The notes: generated from the letters alone by a model not told the origin. 64,000 nucleotides of DNA from Alligator mississippiensis (GCF_030867095.1 NC_081824.1:144117433-144181432); one strand, 5' to 3'; positions 13,139 to 26,136 are shown, numbered from the stretch's first letter. Program-made: numbers and translations.

Positions 13139-13832
13139 TGTGCGGGCCAGGAGCGATCCAGGTCCTTTTTCGCGCCGTGCGGGCTGTGGCCAGTGGCCCG
13201 GGCACACTGGGTCGGAGAAAACAGGCCACACGCTAGAATTAGGCACGGACGCGTAATGGTTGATTCAAGATTGTTTACTTATACTGAAGATGGTCGCAGT
13301 GTAGGCTGGACAGTTTCCCAGGAACAGCTCCGCTTAAATCCTCGTTTGAGGACTCGGACAATATTCAGATCACTCCCACAGAGTTGTCGAGGCTCCGTGG
13401 ATCCTTTTGCGCGCAGGGAGAGGGATACGTCGAGGATTGCGAACGGCGACGGGGGAGGCTAGAGGCTGATCAGACCCCTGTTGCCTGCTTGAAATGCACT
13501 GGGTCTGATAGGCTCCGCAGCGCTTAGAGATCTTCACACAGCGTGAAGTCTCCTCCTCCTGGTGTTCGTGGAGTCCTCCAATTTGGGCGGAAACCACTCA
13601 AGCTTCTTATACGGCTAGCAAGTCAATCACTAGCTGCCACGTGTGAATAATTTCATGCAAGCCAATAATAGGGCTCGAATTATAATACAAATGGCGGGAA
13701 CTCTTTGCAAAGTGCATCTCTGTGCTGCAAAGAAGAAATGCACACTGCAAAGAGAGCTACAATTTGGCAGGAAAATAATTCAGTGGTGCCAAAGCACACA
13801 CAAAACAAAAATCACACCCTTGGGTTGTGACA
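13139..13832 (-). mobile_element. Solo LTR of an endogenous retrovirus-like element (fossil)
   Basis: The segment starts tgtgcggg and ends ggttgtgaca, so on the minus strand it runs from TGTCACAACC to CCCGCACA, the TG...CA ends of an LTR. It is flanked on both sides by the perfect 5-bp duplication aaact (13134-13138 and 13833-13837). A TATA-like motif (tataagaagc on the minus strand, near 13610) sits mid-element. No internal retroviral genes adjoin it, so it is a solo LTR left by recombination between two LTRs. An intact target duplication suggests a fairly young insertion. Confidence 0.85.
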
Positions 13833-13933
13833 AAACTCTGGAGAAATTTGAGCTGAAGTAAACTAATCCAGATGTCACCATCTACACATGCATTTAACCA
13901 CAGTAATTTACTTTGCTATCAGGTAGTATCTGT

Positions 13934-14737
13934 TAGGGCTGTGCAAAGCTTTGGTCCCTGATTCAATTCGGCGGAGATTCAGCCCGATTCGGTGGCTGAA
14001 TCTCCAAAACTAAATTGAATCGAGATACCCTTTAATCTCTCCAAATCAAATTGGAACCCTCCGAATCGATTCGGAAAGAGTCAATGATTAAGACATAGAC
14101 ACAGCTTTAAAAGTTTTTTCTACATACCTCAGGGTACCAGGCAGCTTGTGAATGGTGAGATGCTGAGGTAGATGCAGCATCCCACAGGAGCACGGGGGGC
14201 TCCCCAGAGTGTTCGGCAGCAGACCCAGAAGTAGACTAGAAGCACTTCTGGTCCATTTCCGGGTCCGCTGGGGAGCATGCTGGGGGGTCCTCCATATCCC
14301 CCTGGCTCAGTGACTGGTGCCTTTTGGATCTGGGGGGGCACCTGGGCCCCCCCCCCCACAGCTGATCACTGAGCCCGGGGGGTGCCCAGCATGCTCGGTG
14401 GCAGACCCGGAAGTGGACTGGAAGTACTTCTGGTTTGTTTCTGGGTTCACTGCTGAACTCGCAGGGGCCTCTCCCCATGCTCCTGTTGGATGCTTCATCC
14501 ACCCCAGCATCACAGCATTCGCGAGCCATGCCTGATACCTTGAGGTATATAGAAAAAACATTTAAAGCTGTGTCCATGGCCGAATCGCTGATTCTCCAAA
14601 TCAGCATCGAATCTTCAAATTTGGATTCAGCCAAATCAAATCAGGGACAGTGATCCGAATCAACAAATCGAATCACTGTCTCCAATTCAAGCTGAATCCA
14701 AATCCGAACCAAATACAGCCCATTTTGCACACCCCTA
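13934..14737. mobile_element. Non-autonomous hAT element with a perfect 8-bp target duplication
   Basis: Ends are tagggctgtgcaaag at the left and ttttgcacacccctа-type at the right (an inverted match, tagggGtgtgcaaaa). Both flanks carry gtatctgt (13926-13933 and 14738-14745). Sub-terminal sequence is rich in gattcgg/aatcgaatc motifs. The centre (14150-14530) is GC-rich and itself partly inverted-repeated (ccggaagt..tctggt in both orientations). It has no transposase, so it was mobilised by another element. Confidence 0.88.
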
Positions 14738-14854
14738 GTATCTGTGTCTGATGGGACTATCTGACGGCACTGTAAATTAACCTACACTAGCCCATTTGCC
14801 ATGCACATGTAGACAATGACACTATCATAGTAAAATACATGTGTAGATCCACCC

Positions 14855-16438
14855 ACTGAGCTCTAGTCTACCACAGGTTTAGACTGTTTCCAGTACCTGA
14901 ATTATGCTGCCTTAAAGCTCATTTGGGTGTTTGTATGCCACACTGAAGTCTGCAGTGTAGACATACACCCTCATAACTCAGTTGAAAGCTCTTCTATTTA
15001 AGTTTAGTTTTTCTTCACTAGGGTCTTTGTGTATAGACATAGACACATATACTATTATTTCTTTAAAAAATAATTTATTTCCCCTAATACTGAGAATGGA
15101 AAAAATGAAAAGGTTGTTCTTGTTTCTGTTTTATAGTACTCAGTTGCTGTGGGTAAGGCAGTGGTAGGAACCCAAATAAATAGACCCCTCTCATAAATCT
15201 ACTACAATCTGTCACATACGCGTGACTATTGTGTATCCTCTATGATTCTGGGATCTCATTTCTGTTACCACTGTCAAGCTAAGCATGAAAATAACTTTTG
15301 TTTCGCTTCCCTCTTCTCTAGCCCCTTGTTCTCAACATGCTTGCACAAGCTGCAGTCTCACATGGCTCCCTCTTCTGCTAACCCCTTTCATCTTAGTTTC
15401 CTGTCTTTGTCACTTTTCATTGATAGTTCCCCTGGTTCTTGTATGCTTGTGCAGCAGTTAGTACAATTGTCCTGACTGAGGGCTTTGGTCACTACTCAAG
15501 TACTAAAATCACATAGATTTGAAACATTCACTAGTCTAACCTAAAAATTACCCATAGAATTTGCTTCATAGTCAAGTCATTGGTTTTATTTATTCTGAAA
15601 CAGAGAAACCAGGCAACGGAACTGATAAGAGCAACTTCATGTAATAGCATTACTTTAAGAAACTAATTGCAGTTGTGGATCCTTTTTTTAGAAATGTGAT
15701 ACTACAAAGTCATCTCCTTTCTTGCCTCCTATGTCCTGCAACCCTAGTGAATAAGGAACTTGTGACTGACACAGGTGAAGAGGAAGAAGAGTGGTCCAGG
15801 CTTGCCAGAGAGCCTCAGATAGACAAAAGGGAGGGAGCTCTCTGCTGATGCCTATCTGTGAGCAAGGGGAAAGGACAAATAGGGACAGGCCTCGTCTGTC
15901 TTTCAGTTGCATGATAGCTTGGGGTACAATTGCACTTTGGTTAAAAAAACTGATATGTTTGGAGTTAGGAAGGAATGTTATTATTCCTTTGGGTAATGAG
16001 TGGTCAAGAGACTTTCACTACATGTTCCTGTAGTGAGGGGTTGCTCTGAACAAACCACAGGTTGGAGTGGTTAGGTAAGGGAGCTTGGACAAGGCTTAGA
16101 GGGAGAAAGAGAAGACAAGAGGTATGCTGCCAGGAATGCCTCCCTGGTGCGAGGAACTGTGTTTAAAGGCTGTCTACAAGGGTGAATGTATGCTTTTGAA
16201 AATGGGGTTGCAGATGGTGTGGTGCACCATCACATACAACACACATTTTTTCCAGTTAAAGAGAAACTAGAAGTTTTACTCACATGCTAGGGGGGCCTAG
16301 CAATATGTTATTCAGTTTAATATCAAAGCAAAAACCAAGAATTACTGGTATGTGCACTACTTTGCCAAATTATATATTAAGTTTAAAAAAAAGACAACAA
16401 AGTAGGCAAAAAATAGTCAAAAATATTGTCTCATAATT
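14855..16438. other. Intergenic stretch, nothing recognised
   Basis: No gene or clear repeat boundary identified. Confidence 0.4.
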
Positions 16439-17735
16439 TCATAGTAGCTAGGGTCAGGAGGAACCTGAGCAGATCATCTAGCCTGACCCCCTGCCACAGG
16501 CAGGAATGAATACTGGGTTCACAAGACCCCAGACAGGTGATCATCCAACCTCCTCTTGAATTTGCCCAAGGTAGGGGTGAGGACCACTTCCCTGGGAAGC
16601 TGGTTCCAGATTCTGGCCACCCTAACTGTAAAATATTGCCTCCTGATCTCTAACCTAAACCTATTCTTCATCAGCTTATGACCATTGTTCCTTGCCACCT
16701 CAGGTGGTGCTGGGAAGGAAAGGGCTTTGCCTATTTGCTGTTGATCCCCCCCTGATGAGCTTGTAGGCAGCCACCAGGTCCCTCCTCAGCCTCCTCTTAC
16801 TGAGGCTGAACAGGTTCAGGTCCCTCAGCCTCTCCTCGTAGGGCCTGTTCTGCTGCCCTCTCACCAAGTAGGTGGCCCTCCTTTGAACCCTCTCCAGGCT
16901 GGCCACATCCCTCTTGAAGTGCGGCGCCCAGTACTGGACGCAGTACTCCAACTGTGGCCTGACCAAAGTCGCACAGAGGGGGAGTATCACCTCTCTGGAC
17001 CGGCTTGAGATGCACCTTTTGGATGCATGACAAGGTATGGCTGGCCTTGCTGGCTGCAGTCTGGCATTGATGGCTCATGGTCATCTTGGGGTCAATAATG
17101 ACTCCAAGATCCCTTTCTGCCTCTGTGCTTTCAAGAAGGGAACTCCCCAGCCTGTATGTATGCTGTGGATTCCTTCTCCCAAGGTGCAGCACCCTGCATT
17201 TGTCTACGTTGAACCCCATCCTATTCTCGTCTGCCCACTTTTGTAGTCCTGTCTAAATCTAGTTGCAGCCTCTCTCTCCCTTCAAGTGAGTCTATCTCGC
17301 CCCACATCTTAGTGTCATCAGCAAACTTGGATAGCGTGCTTTCCACCCCCTCGTCCAAGTCGCTGATGAAGATGTTAAACAGTGCGGGCCCAAGGACTGA
17401 GCCCTGGGGTACCCCACTGCCCACATCTCACCAGGTTGAATACAACCCGTCCACCACTACTCTCTGGGTGCGCCCCATCAGCCAATTTTTTTACCTATCC
17501 AACTGTGCAGGCATCAATGCTATAGTTGCTTAATTTATTGATGAGGATGGCGTAAGAGACAGCGTCAAAGGACTTCTTAAAGTCCAGAAAGACTACGTCC
17601 ACGGTGACACCATCATCCAAGGATTTAGTTACTTGGTCATAAAAGGCAATCAGGTTGGTCTGGCAGGACCTCCCTTTGATGAACCCATGCTGATTGCCCC
17701 TGAGCATGATCTTCCCTGCTGGCCCCCAATTAGTC
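16439..17735 (-). mobile_element. CR1 LINE, 5'-truncated, reverse-transcriptase C-terminal half and 3' end
   Basis: The minus strand encodes PAGKIMLRGNQHGFIKGRSCQTNLIAFYDQ (in part, 17735-17495), [16 protein letters not shown] with catalytic FADDTKMWG (17424-17221), LGRRNPQHTYRLG (17219 onward) and LEYCVQYWAPHFKRD (to 16700). The pieces lie in several frames, so the copy is dead. The 3' end at about 16439 carries a CR1-type tail (gaccctagctactatgaaat on the minus strand). It belongs to a different CR1 subfamily from the 1145-3180 copy: the 3' ends differ. Confidence 0.9.
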
Positions 17736-19597
17736 TCATTAGTCCTGTAGTCATTACAGTTAAATGTACACCTCTTATTTGGATTTGTAAAACAAAATTG
17801 AGTTTTTGTGCGTGTCTTGACAGTGCCTCCAATACTTTACTGTCTGTCACTTCTAACCTGAGTGAAGGTTTTTGGCTAGATCTAAAAACAGTCTGCAGGG
17901 CTGTGAAATAGAACAGACATTGTAATGGCTAACAGACAGCCAAACTGCAGAAGAAAGGTGAGTTTGAATGGTGGAACAGCAAGACTATTAAAGAGAGCAT
18001 AATTAGCACCAGCTGAGTAGAAAGAGATTAGCACAAATGAGATATATAATAATGATCCATGAAATCAATTGACCCCATTAGCCTGCCTGAATCGAAATGC
18101 TGCTGCCTCTCCCAGGCAGTTGGTTTTAAAGTTTGGCAGGAGCAGAAATTAAAAGGGGGTGCAACTGTACCACTGTACTCCCTGGATCTGCTCCTGTGCA
18201 TATTATTCATCCCTGTATAAGACTCGGTGTAGTAGCAAGGCAGTGTACAAAACTGAGATTGTTTAAGATGAAGTCGGAGAACAGCAGCCTCCGTGGAGGA
18301 CACAAGGGCGGGCCTCCCTCCCAAGAGGTATCATTGCTGGGATAGGTGACAAAGCCTGGCTGTGGCACATCTCTTTAGAATGAAAAATAGACCTGCCCAG
18401 ATTTTGGCCTCTGTCAACCCTGAACACAATCTGAGTGGGTTGCAGAGAAGAGGCTAAGGGTACAACACACTGTTTCATTAGCTACTTCCAACTGTACTGT
18501 CAAGACAAGACACCTAAGGGGAAGGGAGTCTTTCCCAGTAGGCATTGTTGGTTATTAATTACTGACTGCCCCAAGTTTATTCTGATTCCCCTTTTTCCCC
18601 ATCAAAAATAGTATCGTTGTTTTAAACCCTTGCACTCAGGGCCTGTGAGTGGAGAAGTATTGTTTGTGAAAGGGCACTCAGGTAAGGTAAGTTAGTTTCC
18701 CAGGTGTCGGAGAAAGGGCTCAAGTCAGTAGTGCTACAAGTTTTCAGAAAGAGTCCATACCTACCTGAACCTTACCTCTCTGTGCCACCACCACTACCTG
18801 GCACAAGGGTTATGCTAATGCTTATTTATTTTTATTAATAATCCTACCACATTTCTTAACTCCCTGTAATGGTCCAAGTCTCTCCACAGGGTCTCATGCT
18901 TACCTACTTAGTGGCTTTTATGGGTGGATTTGCCAATTTGTGTGTGCATGTGTATGTGAGAGAGAGAGAAAAAAGAAAGAGAGACTATATTTATTATTAT
19001 CATTTATGGCAAGGCTAAGAAAAAAGAACAGCTGGCATCTATCAGGAATAGAAGGCATCTCAATGATCCCTCTAATTCTGTGCACAATGTAAAATAAACA
19101 TAAAACAATCACTAACCTATGACTTGCAAGAAATCAATCAGTAATGTTGCAGCTTGTTATGTTTTAGGTCATATTTCTGGATCTGTTTTTGGAGTAACAA
19201 TAAGGACTCTGGAAACATCAGTTATATTAATCTGCTAACATCTGGTAGCTGTCTATGCATTCAAGATGAGAGAACAAAAGATAACATCAACCACAGTAGG
19301 AGTCCACTCTTAAAAGTGGTGTGAAAGGTATTCTGTCTGTCAAAACCTGAATTAGCCGATGACAGAATTGCAGGAAGTGCTCCATCTGGCCACCATTCAG
19401 CACCTAACACATGCTTCTCTATACCCATCTCTATCTAACAAGGCACTTAAGGATCTAAACCTACATAACTTAAAAGTACTTAAAGGGACTAATTTCCACT
19501 GCAGTCAATGTGGGTTAGGTACCTAAGTACCTTTAAAGATATGCACCATAACATCTCATTAAAGTCAATGAGATTTTAGCATGCATGTGCACAAATT
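17736..19597. other. Intergenic stretch with a GA-rich microsatellite
   Basis: A purine tract (gagagagagagaaaaaagaaagagaga) lies at about 18957-18983. No gene seen. Confidence 0.45.
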
Positions 19598-19673
19598 GAC
19601 AGAAGTTTAGGGCTGAAAGGGACCTTGTGAGATCATCAGGTCCAGGCCCCCCTGCTCTGGGCAGGACTGCTTA
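19598..19673 (-). mobile_element. CR1 3'-end fragment
   Basis: The segment with gaagtttagggctgaaaggg and gaccttgtgagatcatcagg, followed by ccccctgctctgggcagga, matches the CR1 3' terminal region and closely resembles the copy at 35170. Confidence 0.8.
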
Positions 19674-21716
19674 GTCTTTTATTTGGCAGCTGTTACTTCC
19701 AAGGAAGGTGGTATCAGGTGAGAGTAAAAAGCACTCAGTACAGATTATCCCTCCTTTGGGCAAACGGAGGACAGAATACAGGTGTTTGCCACACTGTCTC
19801 CTAAGATTTGCTATGGCTTCATTAATTAGTACGACCAGTTTGACAAGACCAGTCTATTATACAATGTCTGCTGAACTGAGTCTCTGCTACCCTGCTTCTG
19901 CAAATTAGCCCAGGGGGTTGGAGAGAAAGTAGAGTTATGACTCGGCTACTCCTCTACACCTGTTTGCTGAGCTGAACTGTAGGGGTGAGGGGAACAGGTT
20001 TTGTCATCTAGGCTATGTCTGCAGTATATAATGTTCTCATCCAGTATGCTGAAAATCTGAGAAAGGACTTGTGCCTCCTGCAGCACAGTATCTCTCAGTT
20101 TTACCTGTGGTTTCCCTAGCCTGAGCTGTGGTTGGTGCCGGTAGTTGATACCTTCATTCATTCCATTTCAGATTTAAGAGATTTCAGTAGGATAAGGCAC
20201 CTAGATGTCTCTGAAAAATCTCCTTTGGCATTATCTGTCTTTTTAGGAGGACAAATACCTTCAAATATCTGTCCCTTTTTAGATCTTCATTCTTTGCTCA
20301 GGCAATTCTACCCATTAATGCTGCTGCTATTGAAACAGAGAATGGGACATTCCATTATTTTCTTGTAAAAACACAGTAGCAGTAATACAAAGAAAGCACA
20401 ACTCTAAGCTGCAATCAGGTCAATGTATTTAACATGTCTGTATAGAAAGGTCATCAGTTTCATGTGCAGAAATATGATGACAACATCTGGGAAACAACCT
20501 GGGTCAACATTTCAAGGAGGCATGAAAGAGAGAGAGAGAAACATTAGCAGAATGGTCTCTGTAAGGCATGAAACGCATGTAATTATAAAATTCAGGCAAC
20601 TACTTTGTCTGGTGTCCCCAGCATTTATGATATGTAAACTCATTTACTTCCTACCCCTTTTACTCAGGCATGCTTGGTTGAGTTAAATATGGCAATTCTA
20701 CTGACTCATCTTGCACTGAGTTTAGTTCAGATCTTATGATCACTTTGGCCCTTTTTTGATAATACTGTATCTTGTTTATCTTTTTTTTAGCAGTACAGCT
20801 TCTACTGTTATTTCCATGTCTGATAGGTTAATATAACTTTTATAAAAAATACACTGTATAAGAGTCTTTCAATAATGCTGTCTTGTTTCTATGAATTTCT
20901 AGGGTCAAATGTGATGCTAATCAAGCCAATGCCATGTTGGGCAAAGTCTTATTATAACTGCTGCTTTTGATACATAAATCCTCATTCTGTGCACAGGAAC
21001 AAATCCAGACCCCTCACCGCTGCAGCTGTAGAGGGTATCTTTGCAATTAAACTGCTGCCTTTCCACTGAGGTATAGGATGTGGGTGGTTTTGTAAGTTTT
21101 GCCAATCCCTTGTGTGGTACACCTCTACATGCAAGGCAAAGCAGAGGCAGCTAAAAGCGAGGGATTTACCCTAATGTCAATCTTCTTTGTGGTTGACAGC
21201 ATAAAGCACGTGAGTTTTTCCTACATTTTAGCTTCTCTTTTATGGGCAAAGTGGGTAATTGATACTCAGAATAATTATACCTTGGACCTGTAGTTAACTG
21301 CAAGTTCAGAAAAAACTATGGGGTGACCAACCTGAAGCATGTGCCACAAGTAGCATGGGGAGCCTCTGTGTCGCACACAGAAGATCAAGGAGGGAAACAG
21401 GTAGCAGAGCGGCAGATAAAGTAAGAAGCAGAAAACAAAACAGTAGATTGGACAGGGGAAGGGGATCAGGGTGGCATTTGGGGATAGTGTGAGGCTAATT
21501 TGTGGTGAGCATGAGGCTAATCTGTAGGCCTGCCATAAACGCTGATCTAGATGATACCTTGTAAGAGGGTTGCCTAGCCTGATGGCTTCTGTCAGGGGGG
21601 GTTGCTCCCTGAGGAGTTACTTAGCCAGCCCTCCCGAATAAAACCATCTTTAAACATCAAACAAACAAAACCAAATCCTTCTGCCCTGTCCCAGCCACTA
21701 GAATTCAGCCCTTTGG
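19674..21716. other. Intergenic stretch, nothing recognised
   Basis: No gene or repeat boundary identified with confidence. Confidence 0.4.
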
Positions 21717-21724
21717 CTCTAGCC

Positions 21725-22602
21725 CAGGGTGGCAAAATATGGCCTGTGGGTCAGATCCGGCCTACCAAGGGATTTTATCCAGCCTGTGGCAAGTCCCTCA
21801 GCCCCACCTGGCCCAACAGGGGCCAGGGGCAGTGGTGGTGTGGTGGCCAGACTCTCTGGTACCCCACCACTGGGGGTACCAGATGGAGAGGACAGGTGAG
21901 TCTGGTCTCCATGGAGACCAGCTGGGGACCCCAGTGAGCAGGGCACATTCGGCCAGGTGGATGGGATGGGGCTTCAGACAGTCAGGGAGTGATACATGGG
22001 AGCGGGATGGGCTGGTGGGGCCCAGGGCCAGGATGAAGGGGAGGTGACAGCATAAGGTCAAGGTCTGGGGCAGAGCTGCAATTTGCTTCTGCATTTCTCT
22101 TTGGGCACCAGTTCCACTAGCAGCAGCTGGCCCCTGCTTGTGGAACCAGCACCCACCACGGGGACATATGACAAGTAAATTGCGGCTCTGCCCTGGGCCC
22201 TGGCCTTGTGCTATTACCACCCCACAATCCTGGCCCCATCGCCTGTCTTGCACTCAGATGTCACTCCCTACCCACCCATGGACCCATCCCATCCAACCAG
22301 CTAAGCACACCTGGCCCTCTGGGGTCCTGGATTGGTCTCCATGGAGATCCCACCTGCCTGCCCACCCATTGTATCCAACACCCCCAATGGTAGGTGCAGG
22401 GCAGACAGCCCAGGGCCGAATAGGATGAATTCCCCACACCACCCTGCCACACCAGGCCATGTCAGCACCGTTCCCCACTGTGCTGCATCACCACCCTCCC
22501 CATGCTGTGCCAGGTCAGCACCCCTCCTCCTCCCCCCTGGCCCACAACAGCTGACCAAAACTCCTTATGTGGCCCTCCAGCCCAAATAATTGCCCACCCC
22601 TG
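21725..22602. mobile_element. Non-autonomous hAT element with a perfect 8-bp target duplication
   Basis: It starts cagggtggcaaaatatggcc and ends aataattgcccacccctg, an inverted match. The same octamer ctctagcc lies on both sides (21717-21724 and 22603-22610). The interior is GC-rich and contains a palindromic ggtctccatggagacc at about 21908 with a near-copy at 22339. No transposase. The partial element at the right end of the window (about 62920-64000) shares the interior blocks (ggggtaccagatggag, gatgggatggggct). Confidence 0.92.
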
Positions 22603-22914
22603 CTCTAGCCCAGACACACCAGCCTGGCCCCTGATTGTAACAAGCTGTTCTGTTCATAGCTTGCTTCCTCCCCCTCCCACTTACTCTTCTGGGAGCTTTT
22701 TAAAGCTCCTTGCTGGATACTCCCCGCCTATCTGAATGCCCTGCAGCTGGGCTCTCTCAGCAGGGCTGACTATTCACTGTTAAAGGGCTAAACTGCCCTA
22801 TTACCCACTTTCACCAGTTAAGTTTCTTAAACCTTATTACCCCCAAATAAGTTGCTGATATCCTAACTAGTATCTCATAGAATAGAAAAAGAATGCGCCT
22901 CTTAGGGTGAAAAG

Positions 22915-23102
22915 TATGGCTGGTCAATATTTTTCTGTTGACACTTTTTTCAACGGCAAAAAAATAATTTTTGACTTAGTATAATTTTTAAGTGCTTTTC
23001 TTAGAAAAAAAGATAAATCAAAATGCTCTGCAGAAAATTTAGACAAAAAATGGATGCTTTATTTTTTTTCTGCAGGAAAATAAGCATTTTTGACCATCTC
23101 TA
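22915..23102. mobile_element. AT-rich hAT miniature element
   Basis: It starts tatggctggtcaatattttt and ends attttgaccatctcta, an inverted pair around ggctggtca/tgaccatc. The 8-bp flanks gtgaaaag and ctaaaaag match at six of eight positions. It is 188 bp, palindromic in character and non-coding. Confidence 0.75.
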
Positions 23103-23960
23103 CTAAAAAGATATCTATGAGTGTAAGCATACATGTACTGTTTCTTTAAATCAGTATTTGGAAACTAGAGTGGGTGAAAGCTGGGCAAGATTCTCAAAAG
23201 TTCTCCAGTGAGGCAGACTGAAAGAGAGAACAGCTTTAGGAATAGTATTTTTTCCCCTTATTCTAAACATTCCTCATTCAATATTAGAAGAAAGAGATTC
23301 TCTCTATGACTGTTTACCATTATCACGTAGCAAGTGACCTATTTTTCCATCCCCATTGTTTTTCATCTTATCTTGTTTGTTACCAAGGTAAGTGATTTAT
23401 GCATTGGTGACAGAAAATTGATGTGCGGTAAGATTACACAATAGTGGTAAGTATTGCCTGAATTAAGAACAAGAGTCTGACTGCAGGCTCTCCCCTTCTC
23501 CTGTATCTTATGCACAATTGTGGCCCAAATCAGCTTCCCTCTCTTCCTTTCCCAAGAAAACCCCTTCTAAAAAGCTAGTTGGGGATCAAGTCTCTATTTT
23601 TGGGTTGAGATTACATCAAAATCAATGAACTAAAACCCAATTAATGCTTAAGCGTGGAGACCTGGTATAGTCTCCCTCACCTTTGGTGGGTTAGAAGTGC
23701 CCTCTATTACTGTCTCCTACCCTGAAGGAGCATCCACTATCTCTTCCAACAACTAACTGCATACTGGGGGAGATATGGGGAGCACAAAGGATCATCTCTG
23801 CGTGTGCATGTGTATGTATATGACAGAGAGAGAAGAGAATATAGGGGCTGGAGTGTGGATGGGTCACAGATAGGAATAAGGAAAAAAAATGAATAATAGC
23901 GCATAAAGAGGCAGCACACAAGTACTGTGACAGTCCTACCCTAATTTTCTCAGTACCCCA
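23103..23960. other. Intergenic stretch, nothing recognised
   Basis: AT-rich; no gene seen. Confidence 0.4.
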
Positions 23961-23968
23961 GACAAAGT

Positions 23969-26136
23969 GAGGGATTTTCAGCTGGGGGTACACATACCCC
24001 AAGGGGTGCTTAGGTCATAGGGGTATGCATGGGTGGGCAGGGACAGAGCGCAGGTTTGAATAAGGAACTGGCTTTCAGACTGGGATTATGGCTAGAAATT
24101 CTGCTTGGGCCACCCATCAAAATACCTCTATGCCACCAGGAGACTGTCCTGGACATCTGTGCCCAGAGACTTGCCTGGACCAAAGCGTGGTTTAGCTGTG
24201 CCAGGCTGCCAACAGACACCACCCCTCAGCTGCTGTGCTAAATATCTGGAACCAAATAAAGAACTGGATTATGGGCGGGGATTTTACCCAGAAATCCTTC
24301 TTGGGCCACCCCAGACCACACCTCGGTGCCACCAGGGGATGCTTCTGGACATCTCTGAATAGAGACCTGCCCAGCCCAAAGTGCGGTTTGGCCGTACCAG
24401 GCTGCCAAAACACAGCACCCCAGCCACTTCTGGATTTCTGGGTATAATCCCAGCCCAAAATCCAGTTCCATATTTGGGTCCAGATACTTAGCACAGTGTC
24501 TTCAAGGTGGTCTGTTGGCAGCCTGGCACGACTAAACTGCGTTTTGGGCCGGGCAAGTCTCTGGTCAGAGATGTCCAGGACAGTCTCCCGGTGGCATAGA
24601 GGTATTCTGATGGGTGGCCCAAGCAGAATTTCTAGCCATAATTCCAGTCTGAAAGCCAGATCCTTATTCAAGCCATTATACTTAGTATAGTGGGCGTGGG
24701 GGCTGTTCTGGCAGCCTGGCACAGCCAAACCATGCTTTGGGCCAGGCGGGACTGTGGCCAGGGTTCTTTGGGTCAGTCCCCCAGTGGCATCGCAATGAAA
24801 TTCGGGGTGGCCTAAGAAGTATTTTGCCCCATAATCCCATCCTAATCTGACCTTCATTTAGGGCTCTGTACTTGATGTGGAATATTATTTTACATATTAA
24901 TTAGTACATATGCATAGCTAATGAAATTCTCTCTCTTTAGGATGTGGAATTCATTAATAACAAGTTTTTATTGGGTCTAGATTAGCTTTGAAAAAGGAAC
25001 CGGGAATAAAGAATATGGAACCAGGAATAAGGAACTGGGAAAAAGGAACCAACTTCAGCCTCATCACTGGGCAGTGGTGGTGGCGCTGGCGGCATAGAGC
25101 ACAGGTGGCAGCACGGGGTGGTGGGTGGCAGCAGCAGTGACTGCTGCATGTGGCCGCCGCTGCCTCCTCCCCCTGTATCCAGCTGGCTGGGTGGCGTTGT
25201 GCGGCCCACAGAGGGGCACCGCTCCCCTTGCCCACCCACCCCAGGCCTGGTCCTGGAAGCGGGTACAGAGACACATTTCTCTCCTCCCCCATTCAGAACC
25301 TTTATGCCTTGCTGCTGCTGCTCGTTTTGCGAGCAGTATGATGGTCATGTACGTTCTGTTGCTGGGCGGGCAGCAGCCCAGCGGTGAGCTGCCCAGCAGC
25401 AGGATGCATATGCCATCACACCGCTCTCAAAGCAGTGGCAGTGAGGCACAGAGGCAGAGCAGAGCCCAGTCCACCTTCACCCTGTACACAGTTAAGGGGG
25501 GTACATGCTCCCCCGTGGTGCATGCAGCAGTGGAAGCCCTCCCCGACCCTCTTCCCCTGTGCCCCTGTATGTACCACCAGGCTCCTATTGTCCCATGGCC
25601 TGGCCTGGCCTGGGCCACTTCCTCCTGCATTGTGGGGGTCTTGATCTGCCCCCCCCCCTTCCTTCTCCCCAGACCCTGCCCATTCCTCCCACACACACTT
25701 ACCTGCTGTGGGGGTTGTCTGTATCTGTGTGTCTGTCTGTCCCCTGCCTGCCCAGTGGCAGCAGGCACATGGTGTCATGTGGCTCTTGGGGCAGCGGGGT
25801 GCAGAGTCCAGCCTGAAGCAGCAGCTATCTCTGCCCTGCACACAGATCTGGGGAGCGCATGGTCCCTGGGCCTCCACTAGGGTGCATGTAGTGGCAGGAG
25901 CTGGCCAACCCTCCCCTGTGCCCCCTGGACAATCCACTCTCGCGGCTTCATCCTGTGCTCCGCCCTGGCTGTACAACACCTGCCCCAGCCCCAACCCCAC
26001 TCCTTCCCTCACCGTGGGGGCCTTGATCTGCCCCCACCACCTCTTAAAAATGAGGAAAAAAAAGATACAGGGGTACATGAGCTGAAACTTTGAGGCAGAA
26101 GGGGTATACTTGTTTTAAAAAGGTTGAAAAGCCCTG
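23969..26136. mobile_element. hAT element of about 2.2 kb carrying an inverted array of 190-bp units
   Basis: Left end gagggattttcagctggggg and right end aaaaggttgaaaagccctg form a hAT-type inverted terminal pair with tacccc motifs just inside. Flanking octamers gacaaagt (23961-23968) and gactaagt (26137-26144) match at seven of eight. Inside, units of about 190 bp lie at 24055-24240 and 24252-24432 in one orientation and at 24477-24673 and 24673-24860 in the other, making a large palindrome. The rest is GC-rich with no transposase. Positions from 24570 on are also part of the 4-kb duplication. Confidence 0.8.

Larger units (their letters stand above)
13099..14854. mobile_element. Small inverted-repeat element(s) that host two later insertions
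   Basis: The outer sequence (13099-13133, 13838-13925, 14746-14854) has the gggcatatctac and tgtgtagatccaccc ends and cagtaatttac-type interior seen in other miniature elements of the window. It is split by an LTR (13139-13832) and a hAT (13934-14737). Whether the outer sequence is one element or two abutting ones is not clear: the outermost 3-bp flanks (ctt, act) do not match. Confidence 0.5.

Noticed and set aside
25125-26085. Open frames of 220-251 residues
   Set aside because: Same GC-rich hAT interior; repeated in the second duplicate with frame differences. No domain seen.
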